Of a DNA stretch of 64,000 nt, positions 1-10,700 are shown piece after piece. Position numbers and translations under genes: made by a program. This DNA comes from Pyrrhoderma lamaoense (taxonomy: Eukaryota; Basidiomycota; Agaricomycetes; Hymenochaetales; Hymenochaetaceae), in NCBI GenBank assembly GCA_002794735.1, contig NBAZ01000015.1, positions 1 to 64,000 on the forward strand. The letters are read 5' to 3'. Under the pieces are notes generated by a model that did not search any database, had not been told where the DNA came from, and worked only from the letters and a program-made list of their open reading frames with translations. The first letter of the stretch is position 1. The number at the start of each line of letters is the position of its first letter.

Positions 1-2655
1 TATGCTCTGTGGCATTGTCGTTTTGGACACTTGAATGTACAGGACATTAGACGCATTTTCAAGCATCAGCTGGTGTCTGGTGCAAAGCTGCACTCAGAGA
101 CTCTCCCAGACCCAATTTGTGAACCCTGTATTGCAGGCAAACAGACTCGTGCAGATGTGCCCAAATCTGTTAATTCTAGATGTTCTGGTTTACTTGAGTT
201 AATTCACTCTGACTTGCATGGTCCACTACCTGTTAGAAGCAGAGTGGGTGCTTACCACTATTGGATCACTTTCATAGATGATGCTAGCAGGTACTGGACT
301 GTTGCACCACTCAGAAACAAGTCAGATGCATTTTCTGCTTTTAAAGTGTTTAAAGCACTTGCAGAGAACCAGTTAAACACTAGAATCAAAGCACTGCATG
401 ATGACAAGGGAGGAGAGTACATGTCAAAAAAATGGAATGAACTGTGCATCTCTTCTGGCATACAGCACTTCCACACTCTCAGAGCTGAACCACACCAAAA
501 TGGAGTTGCAGAAAGAGCAAACAGAACTATCAAGGAAGCAGTTACCACTATGCTCAATGAGGCCTGCTTGATACTTCCCAAACCACCACAAAACCCAAAA
601 ATGCGCCACAAACTCCAATAGAGCAATCTGCCCCTTCTACTCCAAAGCAAACTCCACCCTGTTCTCCACCTCAGTGGCCAGTTACACCTAAAACACCAGC
701 TACTCCACTACAAGTACCACCCACTCCTGCTCCTCCCACTCACCATTTACCTCTCAGAAGATCCACAAGAACTAGAACTGCACCAGTACAATATTGGAAT
801 GTGCAACAACAACTTGAGCACAGACACAATATGCATTCCAGAGAGAATTCACAGCAACCAGAGCTTGAAGCGACACAAGAGAAACAAGCTACTGATGAGC
901 AAGAAGCTGAACTTGCTATTGCTGAGAATGGTGGACTGAGCGAAGCAGAGATTGCACATCTTGTGTACACTGGTGTTGAACACTTTGCACTCAATGTGGC
1001 TTGCAACACAGAGTATCTGACATTTGAGCAAGCTTATGAGCATGTGTATCTCACCACTAGTGGTTTCAAACAGTCACTGACTGAGGAGGAGCGCTTGAGA
1101 TTTGGTCCTGAGCCCAAAACATGGAAAGAGATGCTAAAGCGACCAGATGCAGCACAATGGATCCAAGCAGCACATGAGAAGATCCAAGCACTCTTGCAGA
1201 ATGGGACTTGGACAGCAGAGGAGCTACCACAAGGGCGAAAAGCTGTTGGCAACAGATGGGTTTTCAAGCTCAAAAGAAAACCAGATGGTTCTATTGAGCG
1301 CTACAAAGCAAGACTTGTAGCAAAAGGGTTTTCTCAGCGCCCTGGCTTTGACTTTGATGAGACATTCTCTCCAACTGCCAAGTGGGCTGCTTTGAGAACA
1401 ATCATGGCACTTGTTGCAATTGAGGACTTGGAACTCATCTCTGCTGATATCTCCAATGTGTTTTTAAATGGTGACATTGACCATGAAGTTTACATGGAGA
1501 TGCCAGAGGGTTATGATGTACTTGGACTCAATAAACCAGGTGCTGGTTATGTGCTTAAACTACTTAAAGCGCTATATGGGTTAAAACAGGCTAGCAGACA
1601 ATGGTACAAGAAGTTGGACAGTACTTTGTCTTCAATGGGTTTCAACAAAATCAAGGTGGACCATGCAATCTGGGTGTTTAAACAAGAGATGTATGAATTA
1701 TTGTGCTAGCTTATGTAGATGATCTTATAATTGCTACAAAAGAGCACTCTGATGCACAAAGAACACTTTCCCAGCTTCACTCTCACTTTAAACTCAGAGA
1801 TCTTGGTCCCACTTCATTTATTCTTAGTGTGCAAGTTGAAAGAAATCGCTCTAAACACTCTCTTTCACTTTCACAGAAGCAGTACATTGTGGACTTGCTT
1901 CAAAACTACCACATGTCTGACTGCAAGCCTGTTGACACTCCACTTGACCCCAACCACCAGCTCTTCAAAGAACAAAGCCCAAAACAGAAGAAGAGCAAAT
2001 TAAGATGTGCAACTACCCATATGCACAACTTGTTGGCTCTCTGATGTACTTGGCCATTTGCACTCGCCCTGATATCTCATTCGCTGTTGGCAAACTTGGA
2101 CAGTTCAGTTCTAATCCTGGTCTTGCTCATTGGAAAGCTGCTCAGCATCTGCTTCGCTATTTACAAGGCACCAAAGATTACAAGTTGACTTATGCACCAG
2201 ACTCTTTGCAAACTGAGCTGTTCACAAGCTACACTGATGCAGACTTTGCTGGTGACAAGTCAACAAGAAATCTACGAGTGGAATGGTGATAAAGATGAGT
2301 TAGCAACTGCAAGCAGAACTGCACTGAGGCAGAATATGTAGCTGCAGTCACAGCAGGACAAGAGATCATTTGGCTTCGCTACTTGCTCACTGAACTTGGT
2401 TACAAGATGGATGGTCCCTCTACACTGTTTGTTGACAACAACTCAGCAGTACAAGTCGCAAAAAACCCAGAACACCATGGCAGAATCAAACACTTAGACC
2501 TGAGATACTACTGGCTCAGAGACCAGGTGAACATGGGTGTCATTCGGATTTTACACTTGAGAACAGATGAAATGCCTGCAGACTTGATGACCAAAGCACT
2601 GGGCAGAATCAAAGTGCAGTTGTTTACAAAGATGATTAGATTGGCAGACTGCTAG
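1..2655 (+). pseudogene. Copia-1 pol remnant (integrase, RT, RNase H)
   Basis: Polyprotein remnant on the forward strand. Bases 1-560 encode the end of the GAG-pre-integrase segment (two spaced Cys near CEPCIAGKQ) and the integrase core with HSDLHGP and a later DDKGGEY. The integrase C-terminus is missing: after TMLNEA the sequence jumps to a Pro/Thr-rich linker in another frame (about 560-800). RT follows (WVFKLKRKPDG, then ADISNVFLNGD); its YVDDL catalytic motif at about 1707 is in a shifted frame, and further breaks occur near 2040 and 2290. RNase H ends at a TAG near 2653. The gene cannot make an intact polyprotein. The same integrase deletion occurs in the reverse copy. Confidence 0.9.
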
Positions 2656-2668
2656 AATCAGGTGGGAG

Positions 2669-3079
2669 TGTTGAAATTAGTGCTCCAGCACTCATGCACA
2701 ATACTGGTTTTCATGACTTGTTATTTTCCATTTTTCATTTCTTATCTTATCTTATCCATCTTCTTTCACATGACCTCACAACATTGACTCATTGATTCAC
2801 ATGATACCTTAGTAATGGCTCATGTGATATTACTCAGCTGAGGCCTTTTAGCTATCACTTACTCAGCAAATACTTTTAGCTGTAGCTTACTCATGTACTC
2901 GAGCACATTTAGCTAGCTGTATATATAGAGCATGTAGTCAGTGGTGAAAGGTCAACTGTCTTGCCCTCATCACCACTGACCCAGTACTTTGTACTTAGTG
3001 CCAGGCTGACTCTTGCAAGTTGTGCACTGTGTCTCAACAAGTGTGATACACAGTTTTCTCTTGTTCTCTGCGCTTCACA
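2669..3079 (+). repeat. 3' LTR of Copia-1
   Basis: A 411-bp LTR that starts TGTTGAAATT right after a purine-rich tract (AGGTGGGAG) and ends ...CTTCACA. It matches the reverse LTR at 6717-7137. A TATATATAG stretch near 2921 lies in the promoter position. Confidence 0.9.
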
Positions 3080-4755
3080 TGTCACCATTTAAAAATGCAT
3101 TGGAGATATCAGCAGAGATGAGTTCCAAGTCCTCAATTGCAACAAGTGCCATGATTGTTCTCAAAGCAGCCCACTTGGCAGTTGGAGAGAATGTCTCATC
3201 AAAGTCAAAGCCAGGGCGCTGAGAAAACCCTTTTGCTACAAGTCTTGCTTTGTAGTGCTCAATAGAACCATCTGGTTTTCTTTTGAGCTTGAAAACCCAT
3301 CTGTTGCCAACAGCTTTTCGCCCTTGTGGTAGCTCCTCTGCTGTCCAAGTCCCATTCTGCAAGAGTGCTTGGATCTTCTCATGTGCTGCTTGGATCCATT
3401 GTGCTGCATCTGGTCGCTTTAGCATCTCTTTCCATGTTTTGGGCTCAGAACCAAATCTCAAGCACTCTTCCTCAGTCAGTGACTGTTTGAAACCACTGTA
3501 GTGAGATACACATGCTCATAAGCTTGCTCAAACGTCAGATACTCTGTGTTGCAAGCTACATTGAGTGCAAAGTCTTCAACACCAGTGTACACAAGATGTG
3601 CAATCTCTGCTTCGCTCAGTCCACCATTCTCAGCAATAGCAAGTTCAGCTTCTTGCTCATCAGTAGCTTGTTTCTCTTGTGTCGCTTCAAGCTTTGGTTG
3701 CTGTGAATTCTCTCTGGAATGCATATTGTGTCTGTGCTCAAGTTGTTGTTGCACATTCCAATATTGAACTGGTGCAGTTCTAGTTCTTGTGGATCTTCTG
3801 AGAGGTAAATGGTGAGTGGGAGGAGCAGGAGTGGGTGGTACTTGTAGTGGAGTAACTGGTGTTTCAGGTGTAACTGGCCGCTGAGGTGGAGAAGAGGGTG
3901 AAGTTTGCTTTGGAGTAGAAGGGGCAGATTGCTCTATTGGAGTTTGTGGCGCATTTTTGGGTTTTGTGGTGGTTTGGGAAGTATCAAGCAAGCCTCGTTG
4001 AGCATAGTGGTAACTGCTTCCTTAATAGTTCTGTTTGCTCTTTCTGCAACTCCATTTTGGTGTGGTTCAGCTCTGAGAGTGTGGAAGTGCTGTATGCCAG
4101 AAGAGATGCACAGTTCATTCCATTTTTTTGACATGTACTCTCCTCCCTTGTCATCATGCAGTGCTTTGATTCTAGTGTTTAACTGGTTCTCTGCAAGTGC
4201 TTTAAACGCTTTAAAAGCAGCAAATGCATCTGACTTGTTTCTGAGTGGTGCAACAGTCCAGTACCTGCTAGCATCATCTATGAAAGTGATCCAATAGTGG
4301 TAAGCACCCACTCTGCTTCTAACAGGTAGTGGACCATGCAAGTCAGAGTGAATTAACTCAAATAAACCAGAACATCTAGAATTAACAGATTTGGGCACAT
4401 CTGCACGAGTCTGTTTGCCTGCAATACAGGGTTCACAAATTGGGTCTGGGAGAGTCTCTGAGTGCAGCTTTGCACCAAATACCAGCTGATGCTTGAAAAT
4501 GCGTCTAATGTCCTGTACATTCAAGTGTCCAAAACGTCGATGCCACAGAGCATAATCTAGAGGCAGAGTGTTGGCCAAGTTGGCATACTGTGTCATTGGA
4601 ACAACAGTGCCATCTAGAATGCCAGTAAAACGCGAGTTGACTGTGGCAGTAAACAAGAGAGTCTTGTTTCTTCTGAACAGCATCTTGTCTTTTGTAATAG
4701 TGACAATGTAGTCTTTATTGCGAGTTAAATACAAGACAGATGATAGTTTATTCAT
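3080..4755 (-). pseudogene. Copia-2 pol remnant (integrase and N-terminal RT)
   Basis: Reverse-strand pol remnant very similar to Copia-1. Bases 4755-3934 are open through the GAG-pre-integrase and integrase core. A frame change near 3990 leads into the Pro/Thr-rich linker (3991-3476). RT (3461-3080) ends within ADISNAFLNGD, before the catalytic YVDD. It shares with Copia-1 the loss of the integrase C-terminus and the frame change, so both descend from one already defective parent or were copied from each other. No product is expected. Confidence 0.9.
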
Positions 4756-4919
4756 CTTAATCTGTATTCACAAGCCTATTCGGGCATTTGGCGATTTTCT
4801 CTCATAACTGCTGACACAGAACTCGGACAAACCTCTAGTCTTGCACACTAGTAGCTGCACTAGTACACTACCTGCCCTCCAAGTTTCGCTCCAATCCCTC
4901 CACTCACTCCCTCTCAACA

Positions 4920-6044
4920 ATGCCTTCTCTCCCAAACCTCCCAAACCAGATTAAACTCAACTCCCAGAATTACTCACTCTGGAGAGATAGTTTGGTTGCT
5001 ACAGCTCGCTTTCTGAATCTATGGCGCATTATCAATAACAAAGAAGCAGTCCCAAGTGAAACAGACAAGCTAGATGACTATGAGGACTACCAGCTTCGAA
5101 AAAACCAAGCTATTGCTCTTATTGAGCTCACTATTGAACTTGAACAGAGGATTCACATAGTTGCTACACTTGAAGCTGAGAATCCTCATGGCATGTAGAC
5201 TGCTCTTGAGAATGCCCATAGACAGAAGAAGCCTGCACAGCGCTTTAATGCTTATGAGAGACTGCTTTCTTTGCAGAAAACTGATGAAGAGTCACTTACT
5301 CAGTTTGCTGGTCGTGTGAGAGCTGCTCTACTCGATGTCCAGGCCCTCAGAGACAAGTCTTTTACTCTGGAGCTTTTAGACGATGAGCTGGCTTCTATGG
5401 CATTGCTGAAAGGCCTTCCTGCTGAAAAATATGCAAATCTTCGCACCTCACTCCTCATGACCACCAATCTGTCCATGTCTGACCTCACACAAGCACTTGC
5501 ACTTGAAAAAGCAAACACAAACCAGTCTGCTTCTGATCTTGCACACAGAGCTTTCATTAGACCCACCAGTGGAAAGTCTTCTAAAGCATCCAAACAGTGC
5601 ACATTCTGTGGCAGAAATGGTCATGAGTTGAGTCAGTGTTTTGACATGTGAAATGCAAGCAAAAAGAAGAAAGAGGAGTTGAAGAGCAACAAGGGCAAGG
5701 GCAAACTCCAAGAAGAAGCCAAGATTGTGGAAAAAGCTGATGCTGAATTTGCTGAAAATGCAAGTACCTCTGATTTCACCAATCTCCATTCGCCTCTTCT
5801 GCTTAATGCCTCAACTGACTGGATCACAAACACAGGTGCCACTTGCCACATGACCCCACATCGCCACTGGTTCTCTAAATACACGCCCCAGAGAACACCA
5901 GTAAGGCTGGCAAATGATACAACAATTTACTCAGTTGGAATTGGCTCTGTGAAGTTCCAGGCAGTTGTGAATGGGAAAAGAGGATGTTTACTTGAATTTC
6001 ATCATGTACTTCATGTTCCTGAACTAAAGAATACACAATATGAC
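4920..6044 (+). pseudogene. Copia gag and protease, inverted block of Copia-2
   Basis: Forward-strand gag-protease of copia type. It starts ATG at 4920 (MPSLPNLPNQ) and has the UBN2/gag-like helical region, a CCHC zinc knuckle (CTFCGRNGHELSQC, about 5597-5640) and an aspartic protease-like end (TDWITNTGATCHMTP, where the usual D-S/T-G is NTG). In-frame stops interrupt it near 5196 (TAG) and 5649 (TGA). It breaks after HVPELKN at about 6033. The catalytic Asp of DSGA/DTGA-type copia proteases appears as Asn, so this copy would be inactive even without the stops. Confidence 0.85.
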
Positions 6045-6700
6045 AGAGGCTAAGTACCCTGTATTACTGAGGTATACACAGGAAACCGCAAGACAGTGCT
6101 AGTCTCTTGGACTGTTAAGTCCCCGGAGGCACCGCTGATTGAGAGAGGCTTATTGGCTTAAGTAACTACTGATAACAGTAAATACAATCAGCGAACTAAG
6201 GCTGAGCAGGCTAAGCTTCACAATCTATAGGTTTATCTGATCCAACAACAGTAATGATATACAGTAGCTTAAAACAGAGTGCAACAGAGCTAGTATCTAA
6301 AGCGCATGATTGGAGGAGAACTGCTAAACAGAATCGGATGCGACTTAGTAAGCTAGTAGTGCAGAGGTGCGCCTAGATGTTCACGGAGTTGTGTGCAAAT
6401 TGGCCTGGAGATGGCCAAGATATGAGGTGAAACGCGAATGAAGCTGTTTGGGGTGATTTTGAGGTGTTAGTGACAAAAGTGTCAATAACTCGGGATCGAG
6501 CGGGCGGATTCGGACACGGATTTGACAGGCTTGTTGGCAGTTGCGAGGGCTGTCAAACGAGGTATGGCGTGCTCGGATCGGCGGAGATGCGGGCGCAGAA
6601 ACGTCGAAAATGCGATCAGCTTTTAAGAAGAACTCCAATTGACTTGCAAATTGGAGGGTGAACAGTCTAGATAGGCTACTTGAAGTGTGCTCTGTCAAAG
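6045..6700 (-). other. Probable copia 5' leader, no gene seen
   Basis: This 650-bp stretch lies between the inverted gag block and the primer-binding site of Copia-2. It is relatively CpG-rich on both strands and has no ORF I can assign. By position it is the untranslated leader of the reverse element, but an unrelated insertion is not excluded. Confidence 0.4.
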
Positions 6701-6716
6701 CGCAAGGCTCATAACC
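6701..6716 (-). promoter_or_regulatory. Copia primer-binding site (initiator tRNA half)
   Basis: Read on the reverse strand, directly after the LTR, it is GGTTATGAGCCTTGCG. This complements the anticodon-loop region of initiator tRNA-Met (CTCATAA core), as in Drosophila copia, which is primed by a cleaved half tRNA rather than a tRNA 3' end. Confidence 0.7.
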
Positions 6717-7137
6717 TGTAAAGTGCAGAGAACAAGAGAAAACTGTGTATCACACTTGTTGAGACACAGTGCACAACTTGCAAAAGTCAGCCTGGCACTA
6801 AGTACAAAGTACTGGGCCAGTGGTGATGAGGGCAAGACAGTTGGCCTCTCACCACTGACTACATGCTCTATATATATAGCTAGCTAAATGTGCTCAAATA
6901 CATGAGTAAGCTACAGCTAAAAGTACTTGCTGAGTAAGTGATAGCTAAAAGACCTCAGCTGAGTAATATCACATGAGCCATTACTAAGGTGGTCATGTGA
7001 AGTCACATGAGATCACATGTTGTCATGTGAGATCATGTGAGAGAAGATGGATAAGATAAGATAAGAAATAAGAAATGAAAAATGACAAGTCATGAAAACC
7101 GGTATTGTGCATGAGTGCTGGAGCACTTATTTCAACA
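6717..7137 (-). repeat. Copia LTR, shared boundary
   Basis: A 421-bp LTR with TG...CA ends on the reverse strand, matching 2669-3079. On one side it has a primer-binding site (so it is a 5' LTR of the element to its left). On the other it has a polypurine tract plus an RNase H end (so it is a 3' LTR of a fragment to its right). One LTR serving two internal regions indicates a tandem array or LTR-LTR recombination. Confidence 0.85.
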
Positions 7138-7301
7138 CTCCCACCTGATCCTAGCAGTCTGCCAATCCAATCATCTTTGTGAACAACTGCACTTTAATTC
7201 TCCCCAGTGCTTTGGTCATCAAGTCTGCAGGCATTCCATCTGTTCTCAAGTGCAAGATCTGAATAACACCCATGTTTACTTGATCTCTGAGCCAGTAGTA
7301 T
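7138..7301 (-). pseudogene. Copia RNase H tail (Copia-3 fragment)
   Basis: Reverse-strand fragment encoding the last 50 or so residues of copia RNase H, ending in a stop just before a polypurine tract. Its wording (YYWLRDQVNMGVI, MPADLMTKALGRI) matches the end of Copia-1 at about 2505-2650. It is cut at about 7301, where a family B LTR fragment begins. Confidence 0.85.
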
Positions 7302-7530
7302 GAAATGCTTTCTGTTAGAACTTCTTTTTAAAAGTATTCTCAACCCTGTATCCAAGTCCTCTAATTAACAGTGTCTTTCCCTGCTTTTGGAGACCCCTGA
7401 ACTAAAACTCTATTTTCTCTTTTATAAAAATGTTCTACACTAGTTAGTCAGAATAAAGTAACCACTAATAGATTTTTTTAAACAAAAATCAGATTGCTTC
7501 TTTTAAGCAAATTACAATGAGTAACAAAGT
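7302..7530 (-). repeat. Fragment of long LTR family B
   Basis: About 225 bp aligning by eye with 36830-36975 inside the complete LTR-B, plus a private stretch of about 75 bp. It is truncated on the left and interrupted on the right by LTR-A copy 1, which inserted just after AAAGT. Confidence 0.75.
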
Positions 7531-9266
7531 TGTTACAGTTTCCTTAAAACTAAGAGATCAGCGCAATCTGCAACCTTAGTAATAGAGGTTCAATAACTCA
7601 GATAAAGCAACTCTAATCTTGTCATCAAAAAAGGTGGGCTAGCAGTGTGTTGAGTAGTTGATCAGACTAAATAGACACCTAGTCCGGTTAAAGCTAACGA
7701 GCAGTTGGTGCTTCTTCAAGATAGGGGGTCTCAAAGTCGTTGTGCTAAGTGCTGAGGACACTACAAGTAGACTGTGACAAAGAGGTAATTATATGAAGTG
7801 TTGACTAAGGTATTGATTTAACCTGAATGATGCCAATGCAATAACTCATAGTATGTTAATGTGGTCCTTCTTGAAGAGTATAAAAGTAGTCTCTGCACTG
7901 TACAGCAATAGAGAACAAGTAACGATATTAGAGAAAACTAGATGTTCTACCACAATATAGACACCCAAAGCAACACCTTTGCCAGCTGACAACAATCTTG
8001 ACTGAGCACAGGTATTGTACTTCAAGTGTAGTTAAGAACTTATTACCAGTAGATGACTTTTACCACCAGTTGTTGGCTATAAGTGAGTCTGAACAATCTA
8101 CTCTACAATGTCCAAAGGTCCTTCTTTTATAGCCTTCATCAACACCCATTATGCCATGGGTATTCCTTTATCCTAACCATAACCCTAAGGGCCCTTGCTC
8201 CACAAGTCCCTGAAGACCCTGTGTGTCCAACACACATCTAAACTCTTAATATTCCTGCTCCACTGTCCATACATTTGCATTACTCTCTGAAATCCTGAGA
8301 CCCTTAGATCTGATCTAGAGGGATTTACAATCTTCTGACCCTGAGTTAGGGTCCACTGCCCTGAATCCTTGATAGCCCCAATTGTGGCTGAACTGTGTTG
8401 TGTATTCACTCCACAAAGATCCTGTATGGTCCGTGCTGACCCAGCAGGCCACACATTGTTCTGCTTTGAAGTAATGATGATATCCCCATCATATATATCC
8501 AAGCACATCGATTAACTTGAGATAATCATAGACTTTCCTTGGTAACTGACGGAGTAAGAGTATTCCCCATTCTGGGGGGTTCTGTGGTATCACTTGATAG
8601 TGAACCACACTACTGCTGCACTGTTCATTGTGCTGGTGTCTAGTATATTCCATATTCATTAAGACCACAATTCTGACTTGACCCCAGACCTTTTCCTTTC
8701 TTTTTATCTCCAAGAAAGTAATGTAGTGAAAGATCCAAACACCTTGCTCCCAATGAGGGAATTCTCAAATGAAATCGCCTGTCCAGTACTTCTGTACTTG
8801 TACTGTAAACTTGGTAACATCCACTCCCATCTCGAAGAGAGTTGTCCAAGTAATCCAATAGAGATCCAATTGTAACAAATAAGCCTTTTGGCAATTGACA
8901 CACCCTACTCTGGTCTGATACTAAAGGACTCATTCCACCTGACTGTGTACTTGAGATTTGCTAGTTTGTTTTGCTTCATGTACAGCTATACAAACCACCT
9001 ACTTCTCCAGTAGGATTTGGTAAGGTCCTATGTTGTGATTCTATCCAACTACAGACTTGATCCAGCAATGGCTCTGCTAGCTGCGCATGTAATTGTTCAA
9101 ACACTGCAGGCCTTTTTTCATTTTGAGAAAGAACTTCCTTGTGTGATATGGCTGAATTCCCTATTGTTCGTAATAGGCAGGATTTGCAGCTTCCTATATT
9201 TGGTTTGTGTTTGATCTCCAACTTAGCCGATGATCCGTGAATCTTCAAACCTCCAATCCCATAACA
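7531..9266 (-). repeat. Long LTR family A, copy 1
   Basis: A 1736-bp unit beginning TGTTACAG and ending CCATAACA, matching the complete copies at 25334-27088 and 39457-41186. The LTR reads on the reverse strand: the U3 ORF remnants (9248-8185) are followed by a TATAAAAG motif near 7880. The flanks AAAGT and TGCAC do not match, so one side was rearranged after insertion. It is the most decayed of the three copies. Confidence 0.85.
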
Positions 9267-10003
9267 TGCACCCTCTCTAATGAGTGCCAGTTGTTTGAGA
9301 CTGAATCCTAAAGATGCAGGTGAAAAGAGACAAAGATATGACTCTTTGTGAGCAATGTAAAGGAAATACCCTCCTTACTGAAGGGCTTTGTTCTGTGTTG
9401 TCCTACCATGTTGTTTGTTTCGATTCTGTGACCTCAATAATGTGAGGGAGAATTTTGCTTGTGGAAACATCTTTGTTTGTTTTTCAGGTACCCTTGCTTT
9501 ATCACACTGACCACAAAAGTCTTTAAAGATACTCCTGCCAAACTTGGTTGAGAATAATTCATTCCTTGTCTTTGTCATCTGTTGCTAACCCATTGTCCAT
9601 GATGTTCTGCATGCAGAAGGTTTCTTTCGACCCAAGACTACCTAAGTGGAGCTGAGAACAGAACTGACTGTGTCTCATCTACTGCACCTAGGAATTCTCC
9701 ACCAATACCTAATTCCTTTTAGGTCTTCCTTAAGTAGGTTATGACCGAGTGCCCACTGGTCTTACTTTGGAGGGGTCTCCTCATACCTTTCTACCTTGGG
9801 CACACTTATGAGATCGACCTGCATGAGTGTGAACTTGAACCCATCTGGATGAGCATGTCCATAAACATTTAATTGGTTATATTTCTTTAGACTGGTCAAC
9901 TTTAACCAGTAGAGCATATCCTTTGAAATCTATTTGTAGGGGATCTGTGCATTGGATTCACACTGTACTCTCTGTCCTTCCAAGTCCTTGTCCAGTAGAA
10001 GAC
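9267..10003. other. Unassigned degenerate sequence left of Gypsy-1a
   Basis: About 740 bp of old repeat-like sequence. The reverse strand has a short open stretch with CGQC at 9578-9375, and another at about 10003-9902 that continues in frame on the far side of Gypsy-1a once one TSD is removed. I cannot name the original element. Confidence 0.4.
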
Positions 10004-10303
10004 TGTCATGAACGAAAACAAACTTGTAATTATTTCTTTCATTTTCTCATTTATCTCTCTTCTATCACGTAAACGGTCTCTAAGAGAGTTGCCGGTTGTC
10101 ATGTGATCGGCTTAGTCACTGGGTGCTACGCAGTTATTACCTCATACTTTTCCCAGGGTCATTAGATATATAAGACCACTTAGTAGCTCATGTATAACTT
10201 AGCTTTGTTCTAGTCTTATCCCGGTACCTCAATACACTTGTTCCCCACTTTGTGTTGCTCACACTTAGTACTTATCAAGTAGAGGCTCTGCTGGTTGCTG
10301 ACA
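10004..10303 (+). repeat. 5' LTR of Gypsy-1a
   Basis: TGTCATGAAC...GCTGACA, with TATATAAG at 10166-10173. The likely transcript start near 10200 coincides with the segment complementary to the PBS. Confidence 0.95.
10200..10212 (+). promoter_or_regulatory. Self-priming segment in Gypsy-1a 5' LTR
   Basis: TAGCTTTGTTCTA is a perfect 13-nt reverse complement of the sequence just inside the LTR (10305-10317). It lies about 34 nt after the TATA box, so it would be at the 5' end of the transcript, as in Tf1/sushi elements that prime reverse transcription with their own RNA end. Gypsy-1b has the same pair at 31594-31606 and 31699-31711. Confidence 0.8.
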
Positions 10304-10304
10304 T

Positions 10305-10317
10305 TAGAACAAAGCTA
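10305..10317 (+). promoter_or_regulatory. Gypsy-1a primer-binding site
   Basis: TAGAACAAAGCTA starts one base after the LTR and pairs with 10200-10212. I see no better match to a tRNA 3' end. Confidence 0.8.
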
Positions 10318-10700
10318 CTCATTGTCTTGTGCTCATCATCTATCACAACACAATCCCTTTTATTTTCTCACTATAGGGGGGGGGACCAGTGCTTTCATCA
10401 TCTCTCCACGTAAACTTTCCCACACCCTAAACCCCTATTACGTCATCATCTACATTACATCATCATCCGCTTATCTAATACTCTGCTATCAGTGGTGTGC
10501 ATAAAGCTAGCCATTGTTTAAGGGTACTTAACTTCTAAGCTGGCTTTACGATTACGTATCTTCTTTCATCACACTCTTGTCCACACCTTCGTACTCACCT
10601 CTATCAACGCTTACCCACCCATACAACTCTGGTACAAAGGACTATCTTTCCAGATCTTCTTTGACATCGACAACAGAGGAGCTACCCCAGCTTGGCAACA
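10318..10700 (+). other. Gypsy-1a leader
   Basis: An untranslated leader of about 380 bp with a run of about nine G near 10376-10384, matching the leader of Gypsy-1b. There is no convincing ORF. Confidence 0.5.

Larger units (their letters stand above)
1..3079 (+). mobile_element. Ty1/copia element, 3' part (Copia-1), cut by window edge
   Basis: This is a forward copia retrotransposon missing its 5' LTR, gag and protease, which lie left of the window. The visible order is GAG-pre-integrase zinc motif, integrase core, reverse transcriptase, RNase H, polypurine tract (2660-2668) and 3' LTR. The integrase-before-RT order defines Ty1/copia. Its LTR ends exactly where the reverse copia copy begins (3079/3080), so it probably inserted into that copy, but the left junction needed to prove this is outside the window. 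Confidence 0.9.
3080..7137 (-). mobile_element. Reverse copia element (Copia-2) with an internal inversion
   Basis: On the reverse strand the order is 5' LTR (6717-7137), half-tRNA primer-binding site (6701-6716), a long leader, an inverted leader-gag-protease block (about 4756-6044, reading forward), then integrase and RT (4755-3080) on the reverse strand. RT stops abruptly at 3080 against the Copia-1 LTR. The protease end (HVPELKN) and the next pol residues (LSSVLYL) should be adjacent but lie at opposite ends of the flipped block, which places both inversion breakpoints. Confidence 0.85.

Noticed and set aside
258..650. Long reverse ORFs opposite copia integrase (also 3905-4297)
   Set aside because: Shadow frames of the integrase coding strand; the integrase motifs are on the other strand.
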